Part shown: piece after piece, positions 23,535 through 35,745 of the stretch | Position numbering within the stretch: the stretch's first letter is position 1 | Layout: every line of letters starts with the position of its first letter | Assembly: GCF_004664715.2 (NCBI RefSeq) | Contig: NC_051065.1 | Coordinates: forward strand, 152,546,826-152,610,825 | Origin: Peromyscus leucopus | Taxonomy: Eukaryota; Chordata; Mammalia; Rodentia; Cricetidae | Length of the DNA stretch: 64,000 nt | Reading direction: 5' to 3' | Program-made: the position numbers and the translations under genes | Notes under the pieces: model-generated | Seen by the model: only the letters and a program-made list of their open reading frames with translations | Databases searched by the model: none | What the model was told of the DNA's origin: nothing

Positions 23535-24124
23535 CTTTTTTTGGCTTCTCTAATGTTAGATTACTTTTCCCCTTTTATTGAAAAAGGTTCTTTTCTCATC
23601 CACTATATCCTGATTACAGTTTTATCTCCCTCTACTCTTCCCAGTTCCTCCCCACTTCCCCTCCCATCTGGATCCACTCCCTTTCTGTCTCTCATTAGAA
23701 AGGAACAGGCTTCTAGGAGGTAGCAACCAAACACAACAAAAGAAAATATAATAAGATAAAACAAAGACCATACCATCGAAGTTGGACAAGGCAAACAACA
23801 GAAGAAAAGGAGCCGAAGAGAAGGCACAAAAAGAAGAGACCCCCCCCTCATTCACACACCCAGGAGTCCCATAAAAACACTAAACTGGAAGCCATAATAA
23901 TATGTAGAGGACCTGGTGCAGACCTGTGCAGGCCCTGTGCTTGCTGCTTCAGTGAGTACTTATGAACTTCGTTCAGTTGATTTAGAGGGCCTTATTTTCT
24001 TGGTGTCCTCCATCTCCTCTGGCTCTTACACTCTTTCCACCTCCTCTTCTGCAATGTTCCCTGAGATCTGAGGGGAAGGATATGATGGAGGCATCCCATT
24101 TAGAGCTGAGTGTTCCAAGGTATA

Positions 24125-24192
24125 TCTTTCTGTCTTTCTGTCTCTGTCTCTCTGTCCCTCTGTCTCTGTGTGTGTGTCTTTCTGTCTCTGTG

Positions 24193-24267
<75 letters not shown>
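24125..24267. repeat. (TC)n microsatellite with TG interruptions
   Basis: TCTG/TCTC words to 24210, then a pure TC run of about 57 bases (24211-24267). Source of Leu-Ser and Arg-Glu pseudo-frames. Confidence 0.9.
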
Positions 24268-24270
<3 letters not shown>

Positions 24271-25186
24271 ATGTCTGGCTGTGGGTCTCTGTATTTGTTC
24301 CCATCTGCTGCAAGAGTAAACTTCTCTGATAATGGCTGAATCTACAAGTATAGAGGAATATCATTAGGAGTCATTTTTATCTCTATTTTTTTTTAAAGAT
24401 TGTAGTATTTGATTTGACCCTAGGTCTCTCTGGGCTATTTAATCTCTGGTTCTCGGTTGCCCAAGTAGTGTAGGGTATGGGTTCCATCTCATGGAGTGGA
24501 CCTTAAGTCAAATCAGACAAATACTCCCACAAGCTTTGTGCCACCATTGCCCTAGCATATTTTGTAGGCAGGACAGATTGTAGACCAAAGGGTTTGTGGC
24601 TGGGTTGATGTTTACGTTTCTCTTTTGGTAGCCTGCAGAGTACCTCCCACACTAAAGACACTAGAACATAGGTGACCTCCTAATGTTCAGTGAGTTGTGT
24701 GGGTGTTGTCTTCAGCAATGGGGCTTTGCTATCAGTTTGTGGAGCTAAACCTACTGTCTTGGCAATAGCCTGGGTTGTTTGGGGATTTCCATGAGACTCC
24801 TTCGGCCAACAAATCAATTGGATGTAACCCAGACCCAGTACTGGAAGCTTCGTTTGTTGACAAGAGACAGCCAGTTGGGACTCTGTCTCCCTCTATTATT
24901 TGAAGACTTCATTAGGATCACCTTCATATATTTTTGGAAGTTTTCACTGTACTATATTTCCATACCACCCCTCAAATGCCCCTCAATTCTAGCTGTATCT
25001 CCCCACATTCCCTCACCCTCCCCACCTGATCTTCCCATTCCCCCTGCCCCAGTCCACCCACAAAATCTATTCTATTTCTCTTTCCCAAGGAGATCCATGT
25101 GCCATCCCCCCCCCAGTCCCTTCCTCTATACCTAAAGTCTCTGGGTCTACAGATTATGGCTTGGTTATCAGCTAATATCCATATAT

Positions 25187-25188
<2 letters not shown>

Positions 25189-25244
<56 letters not shown>
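25189..25244. repeat. (TG)n microsatellite
   Basis: About 28 uninterrupted TG units inside the antisense L1. Confidence 0.95.
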
Positions 25245-25246
<2 letters not shown>

Positions 25247-25330
25247 CTCATATTTATCTATCTTTCTGGATTACCTCACTCAGGATGATTCTTTTTTACT
25301 ACTTGAAGATTGTGTAATAGCCATCTATTT

Positions 25331-27615
25331 TCTCTATAATTTTTAAAGTATGAAGAGATAATACACCAAAAGAGGCAGTCAGCTCATCCAGCCCACAAAA
25401 TCACCCAGCCTTGTTGAAATATACTAAAGTAGCTTTAAATGTGAGGACAGAGTATTCATCTGAAGCAGGCGAGTCCGATTTCATAACAAAGCAAGAAGAG
25501 AAGACAGAGCATATTTTGACCATGTTCACCAGCGATGCCTCGAACAGATGTCACAGTGATCTGCATGTGTCCCAGCTGTCTAAGTGGCCTGCAGGGTCTT
25601 CCTAACCTCCACCATCACTCTCTGCTTTTATCCTGGCTTCCCCTGGGTAGTCCACGGGGAAGAAGACTGTGATCGCCACAAGTCAGCCACAGGACAAGAT
25701 GCCCTGGTGTGGATTGTACTTTACTGCCTCCTAATCTCATAGTTGGAGACAGGTGTGAGTTGATTAGAAGAACCAGTGGTGGCATAGACTGTCTGAAATC
25801 ACATCTGCCCCACAGCTTTCAACCTGGACTGCATCCCCAATTCCTGTGTGCCTCATATCCAACACAGATAAAGTGTCCACCACAGTTTTGAGGGTAAGAG
25901 CAAGCTAGTAATATACCAAGTGCTTGGGGCGATGTTTGTGTGCTTATTTTCTGTAGTAGTAGCCAGCATGCTGTCTTCTTGTCTCAGAATATAACGGGAA
26001 TGAAGCCAGGGTTTCACTTCCCTGTCTGAAGCTGGCGGACAGTTTGCTGCGGTGGGATGCCTCAGCTAGGAATGCTTTCAGCTGCCAGGGTTCCAAGGAA
26101 GGCAGCTTAAACAAAGAAGGTTGCGCTGCCATTCATAACAAGACTGTACACAAGCAGACTGGAGATGGCTGGGGGGCTGGCGTCGGCAGCCTGGCGTCGG
26201 CAGCCTGGCCCAGCAGAGCATCATCGTAGAAAGAACTTAGCTTCTCTTGCGTGTGTTCTCCTCACAGTCGCTATGTGGGTGACCCAGCTTCTGCTACCAT
26301 CACATCTACCTTCCATGTAGGAAGAAAAGAGATGGAGAGGACCTGGAAATACCAGCTCTAGTTGGTTCTTTGCCAAGAGAACAAGCCTTCCCAAAACCTC
26401 TCAGCTAATGGGCGCCTAACTGCTGTGAGTCTCTTTTACTAAATCTATATAACTTACTGCTGTAGAGGTTTAAGAAAAGTGAGGAACAAACATCCTTTGG
26501 CTTCCATCGTGGAGATTGCAAGGCAAAGCAGATTGGGAACATCCCGTAGAATGAGCTCCTATTTTCTTGATCCCATCAAGAAAGTCTGCGAGACTGATAG
26601 TCTAATGAACTGGGGGAAGGCCATGGAGTTCTCCAAACACTTCTCAGCGGTAAGTCCATCAATATGTCCCTGCTCACTTCTTGGAAGAGGGAGCATCCAT
26701 CCATAAAGAAGTCCGACTGCTGAGAAGCAGTTAGGAATGGGAGCAGCCAGCTGTGGGGCCAGAGGGTTTCACACTCTCTTCAGGACAGAGCAAGCCGGAT
26801 TGCCATGCAGCCCAAGTAGGAGAACGGGAGCTCCAGCCTCCAGTTGCCCCCTGTCAGGCCCTGCTCACAGCACAGCTGTCGGCTGGGGCTGGTGGAAGTT
26901 GCTGGAGGCCAACAGACTGCTCATTTCCTCCTAGGTCATTCAACCTGTTCTCCATCTTCTGTGCTCCCAGGAGCCCTGGGTGGCCAGCTTGAGATCAGGG
27001 GCCCGGTGCGTATAGTCACCACCTCCCTTTACATCCGCCGGGCAGCTCAACTGATGCTATCTAGTTCCTGAGGCCCCGCAGTGAACTCAGACCCCAGATA
27101 GTCTCTCTCGATAAAGCCTGGACCCTTTTCATCTCTTAACAAACATCAAACCCTGGCGGAGGCTCAAACTTGTGGCTGGGGACCAACTCCTGGCTCAAAA
27201 TCTGGGCTGCTTTCCTGAAGCAACCTGATCCGCAGCGGGTGGTGGGAGAGAAGAGGAGAGGGCGCTCAGTGCCCATGTGAGGTCCTGCCACCTCTTTGGT
27301 AAACTGAGGATACAGACCAGAAGCCTCCTGCTTTGCTCTCTGCCATACAGTCACCATGTTTGGGGACGGTGCACATCACAGCGTCCAGGTTCCTTACAAC
27401 TCTGGCTGGCATCTGGCAGATACGTCTACTGCTGCTGTCTCATGCATGGCATTTCTGACACAGCACATGCTGCACGCCATCCTCAGCCTCAGAAAAGGGT
27501 AGCTCATTCTTCCTGAGTTTGTAGAAAACACCCCTTTAAACACAGTTGCAACAATGAATACAGTAATACCTTTCCCAGGAGGCCAAAGAAAGAATGAAAA
27601 CGTATTTGGTCAAGA
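25331..27615. other. Unclassified, apparently low-repeat intergenic DNA
   Basis: This is 2.3 kb without recognised SINE or LINE sequence. Details: a two-copy 14-bp tandem CTGGCGTCGGCAGC (around 26177-26204), and a CGATAAAGCC near 27107 that could be an LTR poly(A) signal but has no other LTR support. Short frames only. Confidence 0.35.
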
Positions 27616-27781
27616 TGTCCAGGCCTGGGGCATCTGTGTCCCTCATACATGTCCAGGCTGGGGCATCTGTGTCCCTCATACATGTCCAGGCTGGGGCATC
27701 TGTGTCCCTCATACATGTCCAGGCTGGGGCATCTGTGTCCCCCAAACACATCCAGGCCTGGGGCACCTGTGTCTCCCCAAG
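27616..27781. repeat. 33-bp minisatellite, five copies
   Basis: Units start TGTCCAGGCTGGGGCATCTG and end CCCTCATACA, with starts at 27616, 27650, 27683, 27716 and about 27749. The three central units are nearly identical and the outer two are diverged. The period is a multiple of three, so all frames stay open and give repeated 11-residue peptides (MSRLGHLCPSY in one frame). No evidence that it is translated. Confidence 0.9.
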
Positions 27782-28724
27782 AACTTCCTGAGGTCCAGAC
27801 GGCCTGGTTTCCCAGCAGCACGAGGCAGTCATTCTCCTTGGCCTCCAGGGACACTGTTCCCATTGCGCCCTCTCACTTCTGAGCTCTGGGTGTTCCCGTG
27901 TCATAAGGTCTCCTGCAGCCTTCAAAGACACTGCTCTTTCCCATCTTTGACTGTCTCCAGCTGCACCTCCTCGCTTTGCTCCTCTTGATGGTAAAACTGC
28001 TCCTGAGATGGAGTCTGTCTGTTTGGGTTCACCCCTTGAACTTCCGGCAAGGCTCCATGATATCCTCAGAGCATCTGATTTGTACCTGAATCCATGATGT
28101 CCATCACTGGCCCACAGTTAGTCCTCTTCCCTGAATTAGCATCTCCCCCGAATTCTAGGTACCAAGGCCCTCACCTTCTTTCTCCCTTCTGACATCTTCT
28201 CCACATCTTCCCCTGAGCCACAGTCTAAAATCTCTCTAGGCTCTCAGCATCCTTCATCTTCTACAGCAAGGCTAGATAGGCTCCCTGTGCTTTACCTGTG
28301 AACCCCAATATCCAGAACTCCCCTAAACATGCCTGCCATCACTTTTTACTTTAATGTAAATTGGCCCCTTCCTTCACACCCCTACGGCATACCCTGAGGT
28401 CTACTTTTAAAGTAAATCTTATATATCTGTCTCTACTGCTACCCGCTCCCCACTCGACCCACCTGGATGTCTGACCTGTGCATTTGCTCAGACTCTTGAA
28501 GATTCCAACTTCAAGGTGAAGCAGAAATGTTAATAGACCTATTCTTCGTCTTCCTTGCTCCATTCTAGCCACCCTATCTCCTCAGAACTCTCCAAAATAC
28601 ATCCCCAAATCACACAAGCCCCAGAGCCCCATGGCTTCCTCTCTGCCTATTCAACTATCTTTCAAATAACCCACCCCTGCCACTCTTTTAAAGGCACTCC
28701 AACACTACTAGTCTCTGTCTTTCT
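27782..28724. other. Unclassified intergenic DNA
   Basis: Pyrimidine-rich DNA. The part from about 28350 to 28700 may be a diverged antisense L2, but I cannot show a clear signature. No coding support. Confidence 0.3.
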
Positions 28725-28850
28725 TGTGTTAGTTAGTCGTTACTGGGTAACAAAACAAGAACCAAACAAAACTTGGGTGCTTACAGTATTTATTATTTCA
28801 ACAAATCTTGGTCTAACTTAGCTGTTCCTCTGGTCAGGGTGAACCTTGAC
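28725..28850 (+). repeat. Ancient mammalian repeat fragment, family uncertain
   Basis: TTAGTCGTTACTGGGTAACAA, GTATTTATTATTTCAACAAA and TGTTCCTCTGGTCAGGGTGA occur in the order seen in a common ancient mammalian interspersed repeat (CTGTGTAACAAA ... CAGTTTCTGTGGGTCAGG type). I will not name the family with confidence. Confidence 0.35.
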
Positions 28851-28904
28851 AACCAGGATCCATCAACTCTGAATATAGCATGAATGAGTAGGAAGACAGA
28901 GAAT

Positions 28905-29180
28905 TACCAAGAGGGCCTGGGCAGATGCATCATCAAGTGCTTGCTACATCATTGGGCCCATGTACACACCTATAACCTCAGCACTGGAGGACAGACACAG
29001 GCAGATACTGAGAGTTTGCTGATCAGCTAGTCTAGCCAAAACAATGAGGTCAAAACCAACCACAGAGAGACTCTGTCTCAAAGACAAGGTGGAGAGTAAT
29101 CAGGGGAAACATCCAGTATTGACCTTTGACCTCCACCTATGCTTGCACAGACATGTGCACCCATAGAAACAGGTTCACAC
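28905..29180 (+). mobile_element. B4 SINE (ID-B1 composite)
   Basis: GAGGGCCTGGGCAGATGCAT, then CCTCAGCACTGGAGGACAGA, GATCAGCTAGTCTAGCC, ACTCTGTCTCAAAGACAAGG, CTTTGACCTCCACCTATGC and a CACACACC tail. These are B4 landmarks in order. Moderately diverged. Confidence 0.7.
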
Positions 29181-29189
29181 CACACACAC

Positions 29190-29191
<2 letters not shown>

Positions 29192-29247
<56 letters not shown>

Positions 29248-29412
29248 AGAAGAAGAAGAAGAAGAAGAAGAAGAAGAAGAAGAAGAAGAAGAAGGAAGAG
29301 GAGGAGAAGGAGGAGAAGGAGGAGAAGAGAGGAAGGAGAAGAAAAGGAAGAAGAAGAAGAGAATGATGAGGAGGTGGAGAAGAAAGAGAAGGAGAAGAAA
29401 GGGGAGGAGGAT
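29192..29412. repeat. (GA)n-(GAA)n-(GGA)n compound purine tract
   Basis: About 220 bases of almost pure purine on the + strand: GA to about 29243, GAA to about 29293, then mixed GGA/GAA. It sits at the tail of the B4 element. Such mirror-like purine tracts can form triplex DNA. Encoded Arg-Glu and poly-Glu frames are artefacts. Confidence 0.95.
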
Positions 29413-31285
29413 TAGAAAGAGATGTCAGAATTTAGGGAGATTTTGCCTAAACCAATCTGCCAGGGTCGTTACTGAAGACAGGCCAGGGTGATCAGATACC
29501 ACCCGGGAGGTGATAGAAGGTGGGGAACCCAGTTAGATCTCAAGATGGAGAATTATTGCTAAAAATGTGTCATATAAGAAAGTACACGGGATCTAGGACA
29601 AGGTTGAGCAGGCTGCCTGAAGTTTGGCCAAGCACAGAAGGATGTTTTCTTCAAAGAGAACAGGAAGTAAGGGACATAGAGTTCCAAGGCTGGGATGGCT
29701 AAGCATTGGTCAAGGTGGCAGGGTGCAGGTGAAGAATGGAGTATGGGCATGTGGGGATCGTCTGGACCCACGGGTAAGGTTCCGCTGGGTGGGCATGCAC
29801 TACTTTGAGCCAGCCATCTTAGGGTTGAGTTCTGGAATATGATGCTTATGAGGCAAGGTGAGATAAGGAGGGACTAAGTAAATAGGCCAAGGAAGGACAG
29901 AGATACTGATGTGAGGGGAAGGACAGGGACAGTGGCGGGAGTGCTCTGAGTTGTCTAGGACCCACACATTTTAAAAGCCTCCCAGGCATAGGACTTCTGA
30001 GAATGTTAACGGGAGTGTGAGCTGGTCCTTTTCTGCCTTTATAGGCCTTGGAAACAGCTGGAGTGCCTACCAAGGCTCAAACCAATGGCTACCATCAAGA
30101 ACATGGACAATGGTAGAAAACTTCATCCTGACACTAGAAAGCACCCCCTTTGCTGGGGCCTTCATGATGCCTTGCAGCTGCTTAGCCATGACCTACGTCT
30201 GCCCTCCGTGACAATTCCTCCAAGTCACGGCCCATCATAGGTCAGTCTCCATTCTGAGAAAGACCTCACCCCTGTGACCCTGGGGGTCCCAACCAAGAGC
30301 CCCTCAAGAACCTAGTACTGTATTTATCCTCATTGGAGGAGAAAGACCCCTGGAACCCACATCCTGGGCCCTCATCCCTTAACACACCTTGTGGTGAGGT
30401 GGGAACCATTTGTATAGCAGGGAGGCAACAGCCTTGGGTGGACACATTGGGCAGCAGAAGAACAAGAGGAAACCCAGGCTCTACTCTTCTCCATCACATC
30501 TGTATACTGACTAGTGTCCTTCCTCCCTGTGCTTGTTCCTGCTTGTTGGGGCTGAAGGGACCCAGGATCAGGGAGTTTGGCCACTTCCACAGACACAGAA
30601 GACCATGACGAGTGATCAGATCCTACTCAACCCCAGCTAAATGTCCTCGCTAATAGACCAATCACTCAAGTTGCCCTGATGAGAGTGGGCTCAACATCCT
30701 GTAGGGTGGGTAGCCCAAGCACAGTCCAGACATCCCTCTCCGTGTGTCCTTGATCAGAACATCTGCCCTGGTGACATCACCTCATGCTAGCCATGCTATT
30801 ACTCATAGAATTACAGTCTCCTAGGCAGCTTGATAAGATTTATAAACGCCCCGGGCATGACGAATTCTCCTTGCAAGTGGGTTACTTCCTGAAGGAGACT
30901 CCGGGGATGGCTCACTGCGTAGATGCAGAGTGCTGGTATGGCAATTGGTGCCTGAGATAGTTGTGGCTGTTTTTCTGTGTGAATGCTTCAGGGTCAGGGA
31001 GAACACTGATAGCTCTGTGGATGACTTGTACACAGTTGGGTGAAATGTGGAGTTATTTTGAAAGACTTTGCCTTAATACCTAAAAGATATTTGGTTCCAG
31101 CCCCTTGGAGACTCCCTCGAGAGGTCCTTCATCCACAGTATGGCGGGTGGCAGTTTCTAAAAATGACCGAAATGTTTCTGTCCCATGTGCTCTCCCAGGA
31201 TCTTGCCGTTCCCAAGAAATGGATCCTGCTTCCTCTTTCTTTGAAGCTGAGCCAGCCTTTCTGGGTGTGGCACACAGGCTGTGGA
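29413..31285. other. Unclassified intergenic DNA
   Basis: This is 1.9 kb of GC-moderate DNA with no recognised repeat and no supported exon. Frames of up to about 91 codons only. Confidence 0.3.

Positions 31286-31286
<1 letters not shown>

Positions 31287-31325
<39 letters not shown>
31287..31325. repeat. (AC)n microsatellite
   Basis: About 19 AC units. Confidence 0.95.
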
Positions 31326-31327
<2 letters not shown>

Positions 31328-31399
31328 GACTGTGGGGACTTCTGAAGTTGTGTCCAACAAGATAACATGCTTTTTTCTTAATATTTAATTATGTTAGCT

Positions 31400-31690
31400 G
31401 AATTTTATTTGAATTGGTTTCTAGTCTTTTCTTTGACAGTTTTATACATGCATATAATTATTTTAGTTGATTTCAACCCCCTCCCATTGCCCTCATCCAT
31501 CTCCTACTGAAACTCTTTTTTTCTCTAATGTGGGGGGGGGGGTGCGGAGCATGCGTGGACATGAGGCACACTGAGTTTAATTAGAGTTGCCGGAATGAAC
31601 ATGGGTGGGAGATTATTTACAGGAACACGGGTGCCTTACCAGGGGATACACCACTGAGGAAAGTCACAGCCCCACCTCCGGCGACCATTT
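31400..31690 (-). mobile_element. LINE-1 3'UTR fragment, reverse orientation
   Basis: TTTGACAGTTTTATACATGC, AACCCCCTCCCATTGCCC, then a G run (31532-31541) and GGGTGGGAGATTATTTACAGG with ACCAGGGGATACACCACTGA. The same element type begins at 56762 in RET intron 1. Confidence 0.55.
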
Positions 31691-31984
31691 GTTGTCGGTG
31701 ATGGTGAAATGTTGACTGTCGCCATTTTGTGTGGGTCTTTGGTGGAGAACCCCAAGGACAGCACACTTCCCCACTCTTTAGCCTTACATTTTTCTGTCCT
31801 GTCTTCCTAGATATTCTCTTAGCCTCGGAGAGGGTGGTGGAGTTGTCCCATTTCGGGCTCAGCACTCCACCATGTAACATGCTTTTGACTGTGATGTTGT
31901 AAGAAAGCTCAGAGCCTCCTGGAGATTGCATGCAGGGTCCCAGGGAAGGAGCCAGCACCAATCACTAGATATCAGTTAACAGCG

Positions 31985-32185
31985 GTGTGAGAAGGATTCA
32001 GATGGTTTCAGCCCCAGACATCAAGCAAGCCACCAGTCCCCAAGCCAGGCAGAGCCAAGAAGAATCAAGCAACCCTTATGAGTGATGCCCAAATTGCCCA
32101 TCTGTGAGCAAAGGAAATGCTGGTGCTATTTTCAGGCACTCCATTTGGGGGTGATTTGTTATGCAGCAATAAACAAAGAGAACAA
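31985..32185 (+). repeat. MLT1 (MaLR) LTR remnant
   Basis: TTTCAGCCCCAGACATCAAG, GTGATTTGTTATGCAGCAAT and AAACAAAGAGAACAA are the 3' landmarks of a mammalian MLT1 LTR. Its left part (possibly from 31870) is too diverged to delimit. Confidence 0.6.
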
Positions 32186-33106
32186 TGCCCTTGGGTGAAT
32201 TCAAGCTTCACTGAGAGCTCAATGCTTGTACATAACTGTGAGAAATCCTGGGTGGACACAGGGCCAGATCCTGACGGTATCCATGGCTCTGCATCTTGGT
32301 GAGCTCAGACCGGGCACAAGTGACTTCTGGATCTGCGGGAAGAACTCTAAGTGCCAATTTTACAGTAACAGGAGCCCAGTGGCTGTAGTATTAGGAGAGG
32401 ACATGCTATATATGAGAAGCTCTGACTAGGGTTTTCTATGGAATGGAAAATGTCTTCATAGCATCGGACAGCTATATATTCACCTCCAGAATTAGGTATC
32501 TCTGAGAAGAGTCAAAACATCAAAGTTGTTCCAAGATAAGCAGGGGTAAGTGTGCTATAGATAGCCCCAGGGCCTTCCCCACTGAGGGTAATATGTACAC
32601 ATCCGAAATCTGATTCTATCAAGTTACTCCTGAAAACTGGAATTTGTGTGGCTGATAGGGATGAATAGGCCCACACTGAAGAATATCTAGCCATATCTGT
32701 AAGGCAGATAGTCATCAGGACAGGTCATGCTATGATAGACTGACTGACCATTGCATCTAAGAACATGTTGTATCTTAACATTTGCAATATTGATAGCAAT
32801 GTGGTAATAGTTGGACCCCATTAACATTATTTCTTTTTTCTTAGTCAGAAATTTTATTGGTTTTGTTTTAGATAAAATAATAACAATAATAATAAAAGTA
32901 CCCCTCAAGTGAAATTCCTGTTGAAAGATTTAAAAATAGGCCATGGATTGCTATGAACAAGTACTGCTTACCTTTGGCATTTTATGGTCAGGTGCTCATA
33001 GAATCTCTAAGCTTTGGTAAGCAGAAGACACAGAAAAAATGCAGAGTTAGATGTTGGAGGAATGGCACAGGGAAGGGTCCAATGCTAACAAGCAAATGCT
33101 CCAGGA
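32186..33106. other. Unclassified intergenic DNA
   Basis: AT-rich toward the right, with an ATAATAATAAT run near 32880-32895. No recognised family and no supported exon. Confidence 0.3.
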
Positions 33107-33120
33107 CAAATAAGATATCC

Positions 33121-33303
33121 TGCCAGGTGATGGTGGTGCGTGCCTTTAATTCTAGCACTTAGGAGGCAGAGGCAAGCAGATCTCTGTGAGTTTGAGGCCA
33201 GCCTGGTCTACAGAGTGAGTTCCAGGACAGGCACCAAAATTACACAGAGAAACCTGTCTCAAAAAACCAGAAAAAATAAAACAAAGCAAACAAACAACAA
33301 AAT
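33121..33303 (+). mobile_element. B1 SINE with perfect 14-bp target-site duplication
   Basis: TGCCAGGTGATGGTGGTGCG to AGAAACCTGTCTCAAAAAACC plus an A-rich tail. CAAATAAGATATCC flanks it at 33107-33120 and 33304-33317. Slightly diverged from the 36107 copy. Confidence 0.9.
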
Positions 33304-33453
33304 CAAATAAGATATCCAATAAGCAGTTCAGAACAAGCCAACAAACCATCAACCAACCAAAGGGAGGCCTGGGTCCAGAAAGAACTCAGCAGCATCCAGC
33401 CAAGGAAGCTGCAAGGATGCTCAGGCACAAGAAGTCCTTGCTGGTACCTGATA

Positions 33454-33508
33454 CTGGGGTTGATCCAAGAGACTACTAATGCTGGGGTTGATCCAAGAGA
33501 CTACTGCA
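33454..33508. repeat. 28-bp tandem duplication
   Basis: CTGGGGTTGATCCAAGAGAC plus TACT occurs at 33454 and again at 33482, giving two copies with a 28-base period. DNA from 33318 to 33774 is otherwise unclassified. Confidence 0.8.
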
Positions 33509-33774
33509 GTGAAAGTGATCATCTTAGGGGGTTCACACTGAACTGCCAAAGTGTTGATGCAACCTCTTTCACTCCAAAGGGAGTAAGATCATCTATTCTG
33601 AACCAAGTTTGAGTGACTATGGCCTAAGAACACAGATTTGGAACACCCCAAAATGACAAGTTCCACCATGGCAGTGGCTACACAAACTTTTATAAATACA
33701 GAACAAGTACAGTAGATCAGTTCATATACCAAACACATCAGTGGGAAGAGCAGGTGTTGAGTTGCAAAGCAGGT

Positions 33775-34143
33775 GTGGCAGTTTGAATGAAATCGGCCCC
33801 CATAGGCTCATAGGGAGGGATACCATTAGTGTGGCCTTGTTGGAGGAAGTGTGGCCTTGTTGGAGGAAGTGTGCCACTGTGGAGGTGGGCTTTGAGGTCT
33901 TACGTGCTCACACTAGGCCTAGTGGGGAAGTCTCCATCTTTTGCCTGTGGATCAAGATGTAGAACTCTCAGCTCCTTCTCCAGCACCAGGTCTGCCTGTA
34001 TGCTGTGCCCCCATACTTCTCACCATGACTTTAATGGACTAAACCTCTGAAACTGTAAGCCAGCCCCAATTAAAAGTTTTCCTTTATAAGAGTTGCTGTG
34101 GTTGTGGTATCTCTTCCCAGCAATAAAACCGTAACTAAGACAG
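33775..34143 (+). repeat. URR1 repeat, nearly full length
   Basis: It opens GTGGCAGTTTGAATGAAAT and ends AACCGTAACTAAGACAGTG. Inside are GTGGCCTTGTTGGAGGAAGT (tandemly doubled at 33832 and 33851), TGTAGAACTCTCAGCTCCTT and CCTCTGAAACTGTAAGCCAG. This is the best-preserved member of the family in the window. Confidence 0.75.
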
Positions 34144-34389
34144 TGGGGGAAACTCTGCTCTAGGTTTCATACATTGTCTGGCAGCCTTCTTAACTTTAGA
34201 ATTGGGAGAAGCAAGGGGTTTGATGAAAATTCATTCAGAATGTTTATCTAGCCATAAAAGGGATATTTGATAGAGACTGAGGTGGCAGTAATAAAGACAT
34301 TGAAGGAACTAAAGATCACCTAAGATAATTCTGGCTCTCAGCCTGCAACATCCAACACTCCACACCCCAGAAGTCGGATCAGTCAGTCG
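34144..34389. other. Unclassified AT-rich DNA, probably part of the adjoining LINE-1
   Basis: No clear signature before ORF2-like sequence becomes recognisable near 34390. Confidence 0.3.
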
Positions 34390-35345
34390 GCAGAATTTTC
34401 AACAGAGGTATGCATTTCTCAAGTAATCTCAATCCAGGGAAGTAAAACATGAGAAAGAAATAAAGGGACTTGTGTAGAAAAAGAAATCAAGCTATCTCTA
34501 TTTGAAAATGGCATGATTCTATACTTTAAAGGCTCAATTAGAAAACCCCAGTAGCAGAATACAAAGCCAACATGTATAAATCAGTGCCTTTCCTATATGG
34601 CAATAATCAACTTGCCAGAGGGAAATCTTGTTCACAATAGCCAAACGAACAAACAAAAACACCCCAGAGTAAACCCATCCAGAGAGGTGAAAGGCCTCTG
34701 CAAATGAGAGGTTTAAAGCACTGAAGGAAGAAAGTGAAGAGGACAGAAGATGGAGAGACCTCAATCGTCATGGGTTAGCAGAACTAATGTTGTGAAAATA
34801 ATCTCTATTACTGAAAGAAATATACAGAGTCAACACAAAATCTCCATAAAAAAAAATTCAACAGCATTTTTACAGAGTTAGAAAAAACTTGAAATTCATT
34901 TGGAAGTGCAAAAGATTCCAAATATCCAAGATAATCATAACTAGAAAGAACTGAAGTTTTCACAATCCTGGATCTCAAATTATACTATAGAGCCATAGTA
35001 ACCAAAACAACATGGTGCTGGCACCGAAACGTGGAACAGAATAAAGATCCTGGATATAAACACACATCAATACAGCCATTTAATGTGACAAAGGTGTCAA
35101 AAACATACACTGGAGAAAAGAGCCATAAAAGACCCCAGAAAAACTGGATTTCCACATGTAGAAAAATGAAACTATCTCCAGATTTCTCACCTTACATAAA
35201 AAAAAAATCAATTCAAAATGAATCAAAGAACTTGGTGTAAACGTGAAGTTGAAACTTCCAGAGGGAGGCACAAGGAGATGTCTCCAGTTACAGTCACAAA
35301 CAAGGACTCCGTGCATAGGATTTCAATCCTTAGCACAGGGAATAA
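34390..35345 (+). mobile_element. LINE-1 ORF2 fragment
   Basis: GAAAAAGAAATCAAGCTATC, GTTCACAATAGCCAAACGAA, CATTTGGAAGTGCAAAAG, TATAGAGCCATAGTAACC and ACATGGTGCTGGCACCGAAA are L1 ORF2 landmarks on the + strand. Multiple stops. It continues after a B2-like insertion as a 3'UTR. Confidence 0.75.
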
Positions 35346-35374
35346 TCCTGAGAAGGAGGATCACAGGTTCAATG

Positions 35375-35578
35375 TCGGGCTGGAGAGATAGATGCCTCAG
35401 CAGTCAAGATCACTCGCTGCTCTTGCAGAGGACGCAGGTTTAATTCCTAGCACCCAGCAGTTCCAAGAGATCCAATACCCTCTTATTATCTCCATAGGCA
35501 CCAGGCATGCATATGATACACATGCATGCATGCAGACAAACATTCATATGCATAAAATAAATAAACCGCAAAAAAAGA
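35375..35578 (+). mobile_element. B2-like SINE with internal deletion
   Basis: GGGCTGGAGAGATAGATGCC, CTGCTCTTGCAGAGGACG, GGTTTAATTCCTAGCACCCA (B-box region), ending in CATAAAATAAATAAACCGCAA. The central part of B2 is missing. Confidence 0.7.
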
Positions 35579-35650
35579 GTTTCTGATCATTCTTGAATGC
35601 ATAAAGAACTTGAAACCAGCAGGGTTCAAAAATCTAGAATACATATGCAA

Positions 35651-35744
<94 letters not shown>
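35651..35744. repeat. (TC)n-(AC)n compound microsatellite
   Basis: TC to about 35706, then AC to 35744. Confidence 0.95.

Positions 35745-35745
<1 letters not shown>

Larger units (their letters stand above)
23535..25330 (-). mobile_element. LINE-1 3'UTR and ORF2 end, reverse orientation
   Basis: Antisense rodent L1: GATTACAGTTTTATCTCCCT at the left, GTAGAGGACCTGGTGCAGAC, GAATATCATTAGGAGTCATT, GTAGGCAGGACAGATTGTAG, and finally GATTACCTCACTCAGGATGA near 25270, which corresponds to the end of ORF2. Interrupted by TC and TG microsatellites. No intact frame. Confidence 0.75.

Noticed and set aside
23331..23723. 130-codon + strand frame with hydrophobic stretches
   Set aside because: It runs from unclassified DNA into the antisense LINE-1 and is Ser/Pro/Leu-rich from C/T-rich DNA. 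Not a gene.
27616..27781. Possible CRISPR array
   Set aside because: The 33-bp units are contiguous without distinct spacers. It is a minisatellite in a mammalian genome.
29126..29491. Poly-Glu / Arg-Glu protein frame
   Set aside because: Translation of the purine microsatellite at the tail of the B4 element.
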